Assembly (NCBI RefSeq): GCF_001307295.1
Contig: NZ_CP012700.1
Location: 4,157,001 to 4,221,000, forward strand
Source: Sphingopyxis macrogoltabida
Lineage (GTDB): Bacteria > Pseudomonadota > Alphaproteobacteria > Sphingomonadales > Sphingomonadaceae
Direction: 5' to 3'
DNA: 64,000 nucleotides
Position 1 is the first letter of the stretch. Every line of letters starts with the position of its first letter. The position numbers were made by a program, and so were the translations under genes. The notes below the pieces were generated by a model. The model was not told the origin of the DNA and made no database searches. It saw only the letters and a list, made by a program, of their open reading frames with translations. This document shows positions 1-8,614 of the stretch, piece after piece.

Positions 1-204
1 GCACCGCTCGCGGGTGCGAGCGCCCGCCGCGACCAGATGGGCGCGCTTGCGCAGAGCGCGTTGATCAAGGAGGAATCGGCGGTGCGCCTTTACGAGCGCA
101 GCCGCAAGTCGGCCGAGCAAGAAGCCGAACGCCGCAACGACGCCAACCGTCCGCATCGCCGCCGCACGATGAGCCTGCGCCTGATCGAAGGCGGGATTTC
201 ATGA
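1..204 (+). CDS. fliJ: FliJ C-terminal end (partial)
   Basis: Only the last 67 codons are present; the reading frame is open from base 1 and stops with TGA at 202-204, overlapping the ATG of fliK (ATGA). The peptide is charged, helical and rich in Arg, Glu and Ala, as expected of FliJ, the small coiled-coil protein that couples the FliI ATPase to the flagellar export gate. Position immediately before fliK fits the usual fliI-fliJ-fliK order. The fragment has no diagnostic motif, so the name rests mainly on position and composition. Confidence 0.6.
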   Translation, partial: APLAGASARRDQMGALAQSALIKEESAVRLYERSRKSAEQEAERRNDANRPHRRRTMSLRLIEGGIS

Positions 205-1403
205 TGGCCGCGCTGACCCAAAGTCCGGCGCCCGCCAGCCTGCTGCCCGCATTTGCGGCGCTCGGCGCGCCCGGCTCGGCCGGGGGCGAAATGCCCGCGT
301 TCGACCAGCTCGTTGCTGCGGCGCCGGTGGCCGGGGCCGGCAAAGCCCCGCTCACCACCATCTTGCCGCCTGCGGCTGCGATGCCGTTGCAACCGGCCGA
401 CGGCAAAGCCGTCGCCATAGTGCCGGACGCCAAATCCGAAACCGTGACGGCGGCCGAAGCTCTCGCAGCACCCGATGACGCCGCCGCGAAGGCCGTAACG
501 CTGCTGCTCGCCGCGACCGGTCGCATCGCCGCGCCGGTGACGGATCAGGTCGCCGCGTCCCCCGCTTTGCCCAGCGCGATCATGGTCTCCAAGCCCGTCG
601 CAGCGATCCGGATCGAGGGCGAAGGCGATAGCGATGGCGGAACCGAAGCGGTCGAGACCGGCGACGCCGCCGCACCCGCCGCCGTGTGGATGCCGCCCGT
701 TCCTACCAGCACGGCGCCGGCCGACAAGCCGGAAAAAGCGGCGAACGCCGCGATTACCGCCGACAAGGGCGACGCCCCCGCGCTTCCCGCCGCTGCCAAG
801 CCGCGCGAAGCGGCGCAGCCAGCAGCGATGCCGGTCGATCCCTCGCTTCCCAAGGCAAAGATCGTCGATGCCGGCCCGTCGATGACCGTCGCCTTCACCC
901 AGCCTGCCGCGCCGGCAGCGGGCGCGATCGCCGAAGCCGCCCCGATGGCGCCGGTCGCCGAACGCGTGCTCGACCTGACCAGCGACGACGCATGGATCGA
1001 GCAGCTCGCGCGCGACATCGCCGCGACCAAGTCGCAAAGCGGCGACATCAGCTTTCGCCTGATGCCGCGCCACCTCGGCCGCCTCGACGTCGCGATGCGG
1101 CAGGACGAGGGCGGCGTGTCGCTGAAGCTCGACACCCAGCACGAAGCGACCGCGGCCGTCGTCCACGCCGCGCAGGGCCGCCTCGTCGAGGATCTCCGCC
1201 AGCAGGGCGTCCGCGTCGCGGGCGCCGAAGTAACCTGCACCCCGGGCGAAACCGGCCGCCAGTCGCAGTCCCAGCAGGGAACGCATCAGGGTCAGGGCCG
1301 CGGCGGCGCCCATGATGCCGCCCATCTCATCGAAACCGCCCCCGAGCGTGCCGAGGCGCGCGACGAAGAGCGCGCCGCGACACGCGGCGGCCGCTTTGCC
1401 TGA
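201..1403 (+). CDS. fliK: FliK, flagellar hook-length control protein
   Basis: 400 residues. FliK is secreted during hook assembly, measures hook length and switches export specificity through FlhB. The first ~260 residues are low-complexity Ala/Pro-rich sequence, typical of the ruler part. Residues ~264-345 form the conserved Flg_hook domain, with the characteristic stretch SFRLMPRHLGRLDVAM. The tail after ~350 is Gln/Gly-rich. It overlaps fliJ by 4 bases and lies 14 bases before fliL. The low-complexity half is weakly conserved in this family, so assignment depends on the C-terminal domain and context. Confidence 0.9.
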   Translation: MMAALTQSPAPASLLPAFAALGAPGSAGGEMPAFDQLVAAAPVAGAGKAPLTTILPPAAAMPLQPADGKAVAIVPDAKSETVTAAEALAAPDDAAAKAVTLLLAATGRIAAPVTDQVAASPALPSAIMVSKPVAAIRIEGEGDSDGGTEAVETGDAAAPAAVWMPPVPTSTAPADKPEKAANAAITADKGDAPALPAAAKPREAAQPAAMPVDPSLPKAKIVDAGPSMTVAFTQPAAPAAGAIAEAAPMAPVAERVLDLTSDDAWIEQLARDIAATKSQSGDISFRLMPRHLGRLDVAMRQDEGGVSLKLDTQHEATAAVVHAAQGRLVEDLRQQGVRVAGAEVTCTPGETGRQSQSQQGTHQGQGRGGAHDAAHLIETAPERAEARDEERAATRGGRFA

Positions 1404-1417
1404 TCAGGAGCCAAGCC

Positions 1418-2023
1418 ATGTCCAAGGATAAAGTCGAAACCGAAGCCAAGCCGAAGGGCAAGCTGAAGAAGCTGCTGATCATCGGCGTCGGGGCCCTTGC
1501 GCTGATCGGCGCGGGCGCGGGCGCGGGCATATATTTCGGCGCACTGTCGGCGCACGAGGCCAAGCCCGAGGATAATTTCCCGAAGCTCGTCCTGCGCAGC
1601 AAGGGTGAAGCCGAACCGGCCGCCGAAGGCGAAAGCGGCGAGGCCCCGCCCAAGGTCGGGACCGTATCGGTGCCCAACGACCGGTACAAGGTCGACCCGC
1701 GCAAATATGAAATCACCTATTATCCGATCACCGACGCGTTCACGACGAACCTCGCCGACGGATCGGGCTTCCTGCAGGTCGGTATCAGCCTTTCGACCTT
1801 CTACGACGGCAAGGTTATCAATAATATCAAACGACAGGCAGTGCCGATCCGTTCGGTCGTGCTTATGGTGCTCGCCGAACAGGACCCGGCGTTGCTCTCC
1901 ACATCACAGGGCAAACAGCGGCTGCAACGTCAGTTGACCGCCGCGATCAACGATGTGCTGCGCGACAAGGAAGGGTTCGGGGGGATCGATAATGTCTATT
2001 TCACGAGCCTGGTGATCCAGTGA
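1418..2023 (+). CDS. fliL: FliL, flagellar basal body-associated protein
   Basis: 201 residues. FliL is a single-span inner-membrane protein that surrounds the stator and supports torque. A short Lys-rich cytoplasmic start is followed by a Gly/Ala/Leu membrane helix at about residues 17-37 and a periplasmic domain from ~90 that contains the FliL pattern of strands (YYPITDAFTTNL, FLQVGISLSTF) and ends in YFTSLVIQ. An acidic, disordered linker (~50-80) is long. The stop codon overlaps the GTG start of fliM (GTGA), so the two are translationally coupled. Confidence 0.93.
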   Translation: MSKDKVETEAKPKGKLKKLLIIGVGALALIGAGAGAGIYFGALSAHEAKPEDNFPKLVLRSKGEAEPAAEGESGEAPPKVGTVSVPNDRYKVDPRKYEITYYPITDAFTTNLADGSGFLQVGISLSTFYDGKVINNIKRQAVPIRSVVLMVLAEQDPALLSTSQGKQRLQRQLTAAINDVLRDKEGFGGIDNVYFTSLVIQ

Positions 2024-2949
2024 CGCTCCAGGCTAAACCCGTCAAGGCGGTGCCGAAAGCCGCGGCCGCGGAGGCGTCCGACAGCAAGGCGTCGCTGCTG
2101 CTGCGCCGCGCCGAGGGCAATTATGCCTTCCCGGCGCTCGACGCCGTTGCGACGCAATTCGCACGTTCGCTGCGCGAACTCGTCCGCGCGCTCGGCGCGC
2201 CCCTGGTCCAGGTCGAACGCGCCGGCACCGAACAGGTGGCGTTCGCCGACTGGAGCGCCGGCGCGGCGCCCGCGATCTTCTGGCGCTATCATGCCCAGCC
2301 GCTCAAGGGACCGGTGCTGCTCGCCGCGCCGCGGCCGCTGATCCTCCAGTTCGTCGACATCTTTTATGGCGGCAAGGGACAGCTCGCGGCCGAACGCGAA
2401 GAACTGACCGATGCCGAGGAGCGCTTCGCCGCGCGCCTCGGCCGCGACATGGGGTTGCAGCTCGCCGCGGCGTGGGGCGACAAGCTGCCGATGGCGCCCG
2501 AACTCGACTGCGTCACCACCGACCCGGCCCGGCTCGCCGCGGTGCGCGCCGACGACGAGCTGCTCGTCCAGCGCTTCACGCTGCGCGGCGCGCCGTTCGA
2601 GGGTCAGACGATGGCCTGCGCCTATCCGCTCGCCGCGCTGCGCGGCATCGCCGGCGCCGAACCCGCGAACGATACGCGCGAACCCGCCGCCGACCCGGTG
2701 TGGGCGAGTGCGCTCAACAAGGCGCTGCGCGACGTGCGCCTGCCCGTCCGTTCGGTGCTCGCGCGGCCCGAGATCAGCCTCGTCAAGCTGCTCGCGCTCG
2801 AGGTCGGCGACATCATCCCGCTCGCGATGCCGCGCCATGTGCCGGTGACCGTCGCGGGCCGCAATTTTGCCTATGGCAGCATCGGCGAGGCCAATGGCAA
2901 CGCCGCCATCATGATCGAACAAATCGAGGAAGGACCGGACCATGACTGA
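2020..2949 (+). CDS. fliM: FliM, flagellar motor switch protein
   Basis: 309 residues with a GTG start that overlaps the fliL stop. FliM forms the middle of the C-ring and links FliG to FliN. The central CheC-like domain and the C-terminal SpoA domain (~230-305, LPVRSVLARPEISLVKLLALEVGDIIPL region) are recognisable. The N-terminus is Ala/Lys-rich and has no LSQxEIDALL-like CheY-P binding motif, which is unusual. Its 3' end overlaps fliN by 8 bases. Confidence 0.9.
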   Translation: MTLQAKPVKAVPKAAAAEASDSKASLLLRRAEGNYAFPALDAVATQFARSLRELVRALGAPLVQVERAGTEQVAFADWSAGAAPAIFWRYHAQPLKGPVLLAAPRPLILQFVDIFYGGKGQLAAEREELTDAEERFAARLGRDMGLQLAAAWGDKLPMAPELDCVTTDPARLAAVRADDELLVQRFTLRGAPFEGQTMACAYPLAALRGIAGAEPANDTREPAADPVWASALNKALRDVRLPVRSVLARPEISLVKLLALEVGDIIPLAMPRHVPVTVAGRNFAYGSIGEANGNAAIMIEQIEEGPDHD

Positions 2950-3274
2950 TGTGAGCGAGGCGCCCGCGCGCCGCGACCGCCGCGACAACAAGGATATCGC
3001 CGCCGCGCCCAATTTCGACCTGCTCGCCGGCGTTTCGCTGCGCGTCTCGGTCGAGGTCGGATCGACCTCGATGACGCTCGCCGAACTGCTCGCCCTGTCG
3101 GAGGGCAGCGTGATCGAACTCGACCGCGCTGCGACCGACCTGCTCGACATCTATGCCAACGGCACACTGATCGCGAAGGGCGAAATCGTCAGCGTCGACG
3201 GCCGCTATGGCATCCAGGTCGCCGAAGTCGTCGCGCCCGACCGGGGTATCGCGGGCTTCGAGCGGAGGGTCTGA
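2942..3274 (+). CDS. fliN: FliN, flagellar motor switch protein
   Basis: 110 residues. FliN forms the base of the C-ring and docks the FliH-FliI export complex. After a short charged tail of ~25 residues the whole protein is one SpoA domain (NFDLLAGVSLRVSVEVG through EVVAPDRG), the usual minimal FliN length. The ATG lies inside the end of fliM and the TGA overlaps the fliO ATG (TGATG), so the switch genes are tightly coupled. Confidence 0.95.
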   Translation: MTDVSEAPARRDRRDNKDIAAAPNFDLLAGVSLRVSVEVGSTSMTLAELLALSEGSVIELDRAATDLLDIYANGTLIAKGEIVSVDGRYGIQVAEVVAPDRGIAGFERRV

Positions 3275-3552
3275 TGCTCGAATATATCCTCCGCCTCCTC
3301 ATCCTGCTGCCGATGATCGGCGGCCTCGCATGGGGCAGCCTGTGGCTGTGGAAGCGCGTCCAGATGGGCGTGCCGCTTACCGGCGGAGCGAAGCAGCCGC
3401 GCCCGGTCGAACTGGTCGGCGTGCTGCCGCTCGGTCCCGGATCGAAGCTCGCGGTCGTCGAATTCGCCGGCCAGCAGATCCTCGTCGCGGTGTCGCGCAA
3501 CGGCATCACCCGGCTGGCCGATAACAGCGAGGGCGACTTCCATGCCGACTGA
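3274..3552 (+). CDS. fliO: FliO, flagellar export scaffold protein
   Basis: 92 residues. FliO is a small bitopic membrane protein that helps FliP form its pentamer during export-gate assembly. The sequence has an N-terminal hydrophobic helix (residues ~3-25, [18 protein letters not shown]) and a short cytoplasmic domain with the FliO-like stretch [20 protein letters not shown]. FliO is poorly conserved; position between fliN and fliP settles the call. It overlaps fliN by one base and fliP by 11 bases. Confidence 0.88.
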   Translation: MLEYILRLLILLPMIGGLAWGSLWLWKRVQMGVPLTGGAKQPRPVELVGVLPLGPGSKLAVVEFAGQQILVAVSRNGITRLADNSEGDFHAD

Positions 3553-4312
3553 TCGCAAACGCTGGCTGCGCGGCGCCGCACTGATCGGCGGCCTCGCGCT
3601 GCTCTGTGCCGCGCCCGCCGCCTGGGCGCAGGCGTCCGGCGGTCTCGACCGCGCGGTCGCCGAGATCGGTGGCGACGGCCGGCCGCTGAGCCTGTCGCTG
3701 CAAATCCTCGTCCTGATGAGCCTGCTGACGGTGCTGCCGTCGCTGCTGCTCATGATGACCAGCTTCACCCGCATCATCATCGTGCTGTCGATCCTGCGCC
3801 ACGCACTGGGGCTCCAGCAGACGCCGCCGAACCAGGTGCTGGTGGGTCTCAGCCTGTTCCTGTCGCTGTTCATCATGCAGCCGGTGATCAGCGAAGTGAA
3901 CCGCGTCGCGATCGAACCCTATGGCCAGGAGCAAATCGACATCGGCGAAGCGGTTTCGCGCTCGGGCGTCGCGCTGCACGGTTTCATGATGAAACAGACG
4001 CGCAAGACCGACCTGATGATGTTCGCCAAGATCGCCAAGGCGCCGACCTATGCGAGCCCGAAGGACGTCCCCTTCTCGATCCTGCTCCCCGCCTTCGTCA
4101 CCAGCGAGCTCAAGACCGCGTTCCAGATCGGCTTCCTGATCTTTCTGCCCTTCCTCGTCATCGACCTGATCGTAGCGTCGGCGCTGATGTCGCTGGGTAT
4201 GATGATGCTGTCGCCGACGATCATCTCGATGCCGTTCAAGCTCTTGCTCTTCGTCCTCGTCGACGGCTGGGCACTGACGATGGGATCGCTCGCTTCCTCC
4301 TTCGTGGGTTAG
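3542..4312 (+). CDS. fliP: FliP, flagellar type III export gate protein
   Basis: 256 residues, the family's usual length. FliP is the main pore subunit of the FliPQR export gate. A cleavable signal peptide is visible (residues ~8-31, ending AWA-Q), followed by four membrane helices. Signature stretches include [21 protein letters not shown] and the C-terminal [15 protein letters not shown]. It overlaps fliO and precedes fliQ by 4 bases. Confidence 0.97.
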   Translation: MPTDRKRWLRGAALIGGLALLCAAPAAWAQASGGLDRAVAEIGGDGRPLSLSLQILVLMSLLTVLPSLLLMMTSFTRIIIVLSILRHALGLQQTPPNQVLVGLSLFLSLFIMQPVISEVNRVAIEPYGQEQIDIGEAVSRSGVALHGFMMKQTRKTDLMMFAKIAKAPTYASPKDVPFSILLPAFVTSELKTAFQIGFLIFLPFLVIDLIVASALMSLGMMMLSPTIISMPFKLLLFVLVDGWALTMGSLASSFVG

Positions 4313-4316
4313 GGTA

Positions 4317-4586
4317 ATGGAAGCGGATTATTTCATCGGCGTGGCGCAGCAGGCGCTGTGGATCCTCGCGCTCGCTTCGGCGCCGCTGTTGATCCCGGTG
4401 CTGGTGATCGGTGTGCTGCTCGGTATGGTGCAGGCGGCGACCTCGATCAACGAACAGACGCTGACCTTCGTGCCGAAGCTGATCGTCGCGGCGATCTGCC
4501 TCGCGATCTTCGGCGGCAGCATCCTCGTGCTGCTCGCCGATTTCACGCGCGAAATCTTCGCGCAGATCCCGTCGCTCGTCCGTTAG
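4317..4586 (+). CDS. fliQ: FliQ, flagellar type III export gate protein
   Basis: 89 residues, the exact family size. FliQ contributes four copies to the FliPQR gate and has two membrane helices, seen here at ~15-40 and ~52-76 around the conserved LGMVQAATSINEQTLTFVPK stretch. The gene sits 4 bases after fliP and 7 bases before fliR in an uninterrupted export-gate run. Confidence 0.97.
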   Translation: MEADYFIGVAQQALWILALASAPLLIPVLVIGVLLGMVQAATSINEQTLTFVPKLIVAAICLAIFGGSILVLLADFTREIFAQIPSLVR

Positions 4587-4593
4587 GACATCA

Positions 4594-5376
4594 ATGAACC
4601 CCGCCGACGTCCCCAATATCGAGGCGATGCTCCAGCTCTGGATGCTGGGGATGATCCGGCCGGGCGCCGCGTTCATCGCGGCGCCGGTGTTCGGGGCGAC
4701 GAACGTGCCGGTCCAGCTTCGCCTCGTCATCGCGCTCGCGGTCGGCGTGCCGGCGGTCGCAGCGTCGGGGATGGTGCTGCCGCCCGAAGGGATCGTGTCC
4801 TTTCCCGGCTTCCTGCTGATCCTCGGCGAAGCGCTGATCGGCCTTTGCATCGGTTTCGTCCTCCAGATGGGCCTCGCCGCGGCGCTACTCGCGGGCGAAG
4901 CGATCAGCAACGCGATGGGCCTCGGCTTCGCATCGATGGTCGACCCCCTGAGCGGCGCGGCGAGTTCGGCGATCGGCCAGTTCCTGTCGATGCTGGCGAC
5001 CGCGCTCTTCCTTGCCGCCGACGGGCACCTGATCCTGATCGAGATCATCGTCGACAGCTATAGTGCGCTGCCGCCGGGCAATGCCTTTCCCTCGTTCGGG
5101 GCGATCGGCGGTCTGCTGCGTTTCGGCAGCCTGATGTTCGCCGCCGGGCTGACCATCGCGCTGCCGGTCGGTTTCGTGCTGATCCTCGTCCAGATGATCA
5201 TGGGCGTCATCGGCCGCTCGGCGCCCGCGCTCAACCTGTTCGCGGTCGGCATTCCCGCGACGCTGCTCGCCGGCGTCGTGTTGCTCGGCATGGCGACCCC
5301 GGTGATGGCCGAAGCGGTCGCGCGCATCCTGTCCGACGCGCTCGACGCCGCGCGCATGCTCGCATCGGGGGGCTGA
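4594..5376 (+). CDS. fliR: FliR, flagellar type III export gate protein
   Basis: 260 residues with six predicted membrane helices. FliR caps the FliPQR gate in one copy and contacts FlhB. Recognisable stretches are RPGAAFIAAPVFGATNVP near the start, the MGLGFASMVDP-type motif in the middle, and a hydrophobic C-terminal half containing FAVGIPATLLAG. It ends 4 bases before the GTG start of flhB. Confidence 0.96.
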   Translation: MNPADVPNIEAMLQLWMLGMIRPGAAFIAAPVFGATNVPVQLRLVIALAVGVPAVAASGMVLPPEGIVSFPGFLLILGEALIGLCIGFVLQMGLAAALLAGEAISNAMGLGFASMVDPLSGAASSAIGQFLSMLATALFLAADGHLILIEIIVDSYSALPPGNAFPSFGAIGGLLRFGSLMFAAGLTIALPVGFVLILVQMIMGVIGRSAPALNLFAVGIPATLLAGVVLLGMATPVMAEAVARILSDALDAARMLASGG

Positions 5377-5380
5377 CGGC

Positions 5381-6517
5381 GTGGCCGGCGAAACCGAAAA
5401 GGACCAGAAGACCGAAGCCCCGACGCCGAAGAAGCGCGCCGACGCGGCGAAAGAGGGCGATGTGCTGATGTCGCGCGAACTGGCGACCGCGCTGATGATG
5501 CTCGCCGCCGCCGGCTGGCTGATCGCCGCGGGCGGCTGGTTCGTCCAGTCGGCGGGCGAGCTCGTCCGCCGCGGGCTGACGCTGACCGCCGCCGACGTCG
5601 CCGATTTCGCGCCGGGCGAAGCGCTGCTCCGCAACGGGGTCGAAATCCTGCTGCCGCTCGCCAGCCTGTTCGCGCTCGCGCTCGTCGCCGCGATCGCGGG
5701 CCCCGCTCTGCTCGGTTCGTTCGGCTGGCGCGGCAAGGCGCTGGAGTTCAAGGGCAACCGTATCAACCCGATGAACGGGCTGAAGCGCATGTTCGGGCTG
5801 CACGGCGCGCTCGAACTCGGCAAGACGATCGCCAAGGTGCTGCTGCTCGGCACGATCGGATACTGGCTCGTCGCGGTGAACCTGCCCGCGATCATGACGA
5901 TGGCGGCAACCGACCTGGGCGCCGCGATCGGGCTGGCGGGCCAGGCGATCGGCCAGGCGATGGTGACGATGGCGGGCGGGCTGGTCGTCATCGCACTGAT
6001 CGACGTTCCGTCGGTCTGGTTCCAGCGCAACAAGCGGCTGATGATGAGCAAGCAGGAGATCAAGGAAGAGATGCGCCAGTCCGACGGCGCCCCCGAGCTC
6101 AAACAGGCGCAGCGCCAGCGCGCGCACGATATATTGAGCGGCTCGGCGCGCAAGGCGGTGTCGGAAGCGACGGTCGTGCTCACCAACCCGACGCATTTTT
6201 CGGTCGCGCTGCGTTACCGTCCCGGCATCGACGCCGCGCCGGTGGTCGTCGCGCGCGGGCGCGGCGACGTCGCGCTGTCGATCCGCGAACTGGCGCGCGG
6301 CGCCAATGTCCCGCTGCTCGAATATCCGCAGCTCACCCGCGCCATCTATTTCACCGCGCGCGCCGGGCGGGTGATCCCCGAGGAGCTGTTCGTCGCCGTC
6401 GCAACGATCCTCGCCTTCGTCTTCCAGCTCGAACGCGCGATGGCCGAAGGCCGGACACAGCCCGCGGTCGACGTGCCCGAATCGCATCATTTCGATCCCG
6501 ACGGACGGCGGCAGTAG
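5381..6517 (+). CDS. flhB: FlhB, export gate and specificity switch protein
   Basis: 378 residues from a GTG start. FlhB has four membrane helices and a cytoplasmic domain that autocleaves within an NPTH loop to switch export from hook to filament substrates. The N-terminal KTEAPTPKKRADA box and the autocleavage site N269-P-T-H272 (bases 6185-6196) are both present. The C-terminal tail after ~360 is short. It is the last gene of the fliK-flhB run and is followed by a palindromic intergenic repeat. Confidence 0.97.
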   Translation: MAGETEKDQKTEAPTPKKRADAAKEGDVLMSRELATALMMLAAAGWLIAAGGWFVQSAGELVRRGLTLTAADVADFAPGEALLRNGVEILLPLASLFALALVAAIAGPALLGSFGWRGKALEFKGNRINPMNGLKRMFGLHGALELGKTIAKVLLLGTIGYWLVAVNLPAIMTMAATDLGAAIGLAGQAIGQAMVTMAGGLVVIALIDVPSVWFQRNKRLMMSKQEIKEEMRQSDGAPELKQAQRQRAHDILSGSARKAVSEATVVLTNPTHFSVALRYRPGIDAAPVVVARGRGDVALSIRELARGANVPLLEYPQLTRAIYFTARAGRVIPEELFVAVATILAFVFQLERAMAEGRTQPAVDVPESHHFDPDGRRQ

Positions 6518-6540
6518 CCGCGCGGCCCGGACACCTCCTT

Positions 6541-6618
6541 CTTCGTCATCCCGGACTTGATCCGGGGTCCAGCAACGGCCGTCGTCATGGATCCCGGATC
6601 AAGTCCGGGATGACGAAG
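6541..6618. repeat. Palindromic intergenic repeat, copy 1
   Basis: Two perfect 25-base inverted arms (6541-6565 and 6594-6618) beginning CTTCGTCATCCCGGACTTGA are separated by a 28-base loop. The same element recurs at 20346 and 37561. It lies between flhB and fliD, and the transcript could fold into a long hairpin that would act as a barrier or stabiliser. It is a REP/BIME-like dispersed palindrome. Confidence 0.85.
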
Positions 6619-6663
6619 GTTGGCGAACCCCCGACGACTTCGCCCGGAAAGTCCATCCTCAAC

Positions 6664-6690
6664 TTAATATCCCGACCATCGGGCCGTTAA
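6664..6690 (+). promoter_or_regulatory. Sigma-28 (FliA) type promoter of fliD
   Basis: TTAA at 6664-6667, a 15-base spacer, then GCCGTTAA at 6683-6690. The enterobacterial FliA consensus is TAAA-N15-GCCGATAA. The -10 element ends 22 bases before the fliD ATG. Similar elements precede motA and flgM, and fliA itself is encoded at 24191. Confidence 0.72.
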
Positions 6691-6711
6691 GAGGTTCGAA
6701 GGATATCGAAC

Positions 6712-8088
6712 ATGGTCAGTTCCATCGCCAACAGCCTCGGTTTCGGATCGGGGATCGACACCAAACAATTGGTCACCGACCTTGCCGCGGCGTCGCGCGA
6801 ACCGAAGATCGAGCGCGTCACCCAGTTGACGCAGCAGAACCAGACCCGGATCAGCGCGCTGGCGCAGGCGCGCTCCAACCTCGACGGATTCGCCGATTCG
6901 CTGAGCCAGATGGTGTCCGACGGCACGCTGCGCAGCACGCCCACCGTATCGGACGACAGCATCCTCTCCGCCACGTCGCGCGCTGGCCTGTCGGCCGACA
7001 GCTTCGCCGCGACGATCGAGGTGACGCAGCTCGCGCGCGCCCAGACCGCCTATTCGGGCGTCGTCGCCGACAAGGCCGCGGCGATCGGCACCGGAACGAT
7101 GACGCTGACCGTCGGAGGGGTGAACAAGACGATCACCATCGACGCGACGAACAACAGCCTCGACGGCCTCGCCAAGGCGATCAACGCCAGCGGTGCCGGG
7201 GTTGCCGCGTCGATCGTCGCCGACGAGGGCGGCCACCGGATCATCCTGAAAGGCCCGACCGGCGAAGCCGGCGCTTTCACCCTCACCGTCGACAGCGGCG
7301 CCGACCCCGGCCTTGCGACCTTTTCCTATGGTTCGGGCGGCGCGATGACGCTCGGCCAGAGCGCCGCGAATGCCGAGTTCAAGATCGACGGCGTCGCGTT
7401 CAGCCGCGCCTCGAATATCGTCGACGATGTCGTCCCCGGCATGTCGCTGACGCTCAAGAAGGCGGCGCCGGGCCAACCGGTCGATATCGGCGCCAGCCGG
7501 CCGCTCGACATGATCAAGCAGACCGTCGGTGATTTCGTCGATGTCTATAACCAGCTCAAGAAAAGCCTACAGTCGGCGTCGGCGATGTCGGGCCCGACGA
7601 CGGGGCTGCGCGAACTCGAACGCGAATTGCAGGCGCTCGTCGGCAAGGTGCTGACCAGCCACGGCAGCATCAACAAGCTCAGCGACATCGGTATCGGTTC
7701 GACCAAGGACGGCCTCCTGTCGCTCGACAGCGCCAAGCTTGAAAAGGCGCTCGCCGCCGACGCCGGTGCGGTCGAGGCGCTGTTCAACCCGCGACGCGAC
7801 GCGACGCATACCGAAACGACCGATCCGGGCATCGCCTTCGCGCTCGACGCGATCCGCGACAAGGCCGTCGCCACCGACGGCGTGATCGACCGCGTGACCA
7901 AGTCGCTCGACGCCCGGAAGGAAGCCCTCGCCGAACAGCTCGGGAAGATCGAGGAGCGGGAGGATAGCTACCGCGCCCGGCTCGAGAAGCAGTTCGGCGG
8001 GCTCGACGCCAAGCTCGCGGCCTTCAAGGCGACGCAGACCTATCTCGAACAGCAGATCGAGATGTGGAACAACCAGAATAACAATTAG
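6712..8088 (+). CDS. fliD: FliD, flagellar filament cap protein
   Basis: 458 residues. FliD forms the distal cap under which flagellin polymerises. The N-terminal FliD_N domain (GFGSGIDTKQLVTDLAAASREPKIE, residues ~8-100) and the C-terminal FliD_C domain (~210-440) are clear, with a coiled-coil end (LEQQIEMWNNQNNN). A purine-rich ribosome site (GAAGGA) lies 10 bases upstream of the ATG. fliS follows 11 bases later, so cap and flagellin chaperone share a transcript. Confidence 0.95.
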   Translation: MVSSIANSLGFGSGIDTKQLVTDLAAASREPKIERVTQLTQQNQTRISALAQARSNLDGFADSLSQMVSDGTLRSTPTVSDDSILSATSRAGLSADSFAATIEVTQLARAQTAYSGVVADKAAAIGTGTMTLTVGGVNKTITIDATNNSLDGLAKAINASGAGVAASIVADEGGHRIILKGPTGEAGAFTLTVDSGADPGLATFSYGSGGAMTLGQSAANAEFKIDGVAFSRASNIVDDVVPGMSLTLKKAAPGQPVDIGASRPLDMIKQTVGDFVDVYNQLKKSLQSASAMSGPTTGLRELERELQALVGKVLTSHGSINKLSDIGIGSTKDGLLSLDSAKLEKALAADAGAVEALFNPRRDATHTETTDPGIAFALDAIRDKAVATDGVIDRVTKSLDARKEALAEQLGKIEEREDSYRARLEKQFGGLDAKLAAFKATQTYLEQQIEMWNNQNNN

Positions 8089-8099
8089 AGTCCGACCCG

Positions 8100-8489
8100 A
8101 TGACCGCCACCGCCTCGACCGTCCGCGCGACCGGGCTTTATCGCCGGTTGCAGCATGAAAGCCGCGCCGCCGCCGCCGATCCGGTCGAGCTGGTGACGAT
8201 GCTCTACGACGAGCTGGAGGTTGCGATCGGCGTGCTCGCCGCGATGGTGCGGCAGGGCCAGCGCGTGTCGGCGACCGAACCCGCGCACCGCGCCCGCGCG
8301 ATCCTCATCGGCCTCGATGCCGGGCTCGACCGCGAAGCAGGCGGCGACGTCGCCGAGGCGCTCTCGCGCGTCTACCGCAGCATGCGCCGCAAGCTCGACG
8401 AGGTTGTCGCGGCGAACGACGAAGCGGGGCTGAAGGATCTGCTCGACGGGATTTTGACGGTCAGCAACGCCTGGCGGCAATTGCGCTAG
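8100..8489 (+). CDS. fliS: FliS, flagellin export chaperone
   Basis: 129 residues. FliS binds the C-terminus of flagellin in the cytoplasm and prevents premature polymerisation. The protein is all-helical with the family stretch ADPVELVTMLYDELEVAIGVL (residues ~25-45) and a central LDREAGGDVAEALSRVYRSM segment matching the FliS core. No flagellin gene lies in the window, so its client must be encoded elsewhere. Confidence 0.9.
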   Translation: MTATASTVRATGLYRRLQHESRAAAADPVELVTMLYDELEVAIGVLAAMVRQGQRVSATEPAHRARAILIGLDAGLDREAGGDVAEALSRVYRSMRRKLDEVVAANDEAGLKDLLDGILTVSNAWRQLR

Positions 8490-8515
8490 TCGGCTTTGCT
8501 GCGTGGGAGAGGGAT

Positions 8516-8554
8516 GCACCCGGCCGTCCAAGGTGGGGACGGACGGCCGGGTGC
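8516..8554. terminator. GC-rich hairpin between fliS and the sigma-54 activator gene
   Basis: Perfect 14-base inverted repeat (GCACCCGGCCGTCC at 8516-8529, complement at 8541-8554) with an 11-base loop, between two convergent genes. No U-run follows on either side, so it would be an imperfect intrinsic terminator or a bidirectional transcript barrier. Confidence 0.55.
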
Positions 8555-8614
8555 TTGACAAGGGCGGACCAGAGCCCCCGTTTTCAGCCATGCTGAAATT
8601 CTGTCCGGCGCGGC

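Noticed and set aside
90..1325. A 411-codon open frame antisense to fliK
   Set aside because: Low-complexity Arg/Gly-rich translation with no domain; fliK has the Flg_hook domain and operon overlaps.
6817..6830. A third GTCA-N6-TGAC match, in the start of fliD
   Set aside because: It lies downstream of a FliA-type promoter inside coding sequence with no sigma-54 site near; about one chance match is expected in this length.
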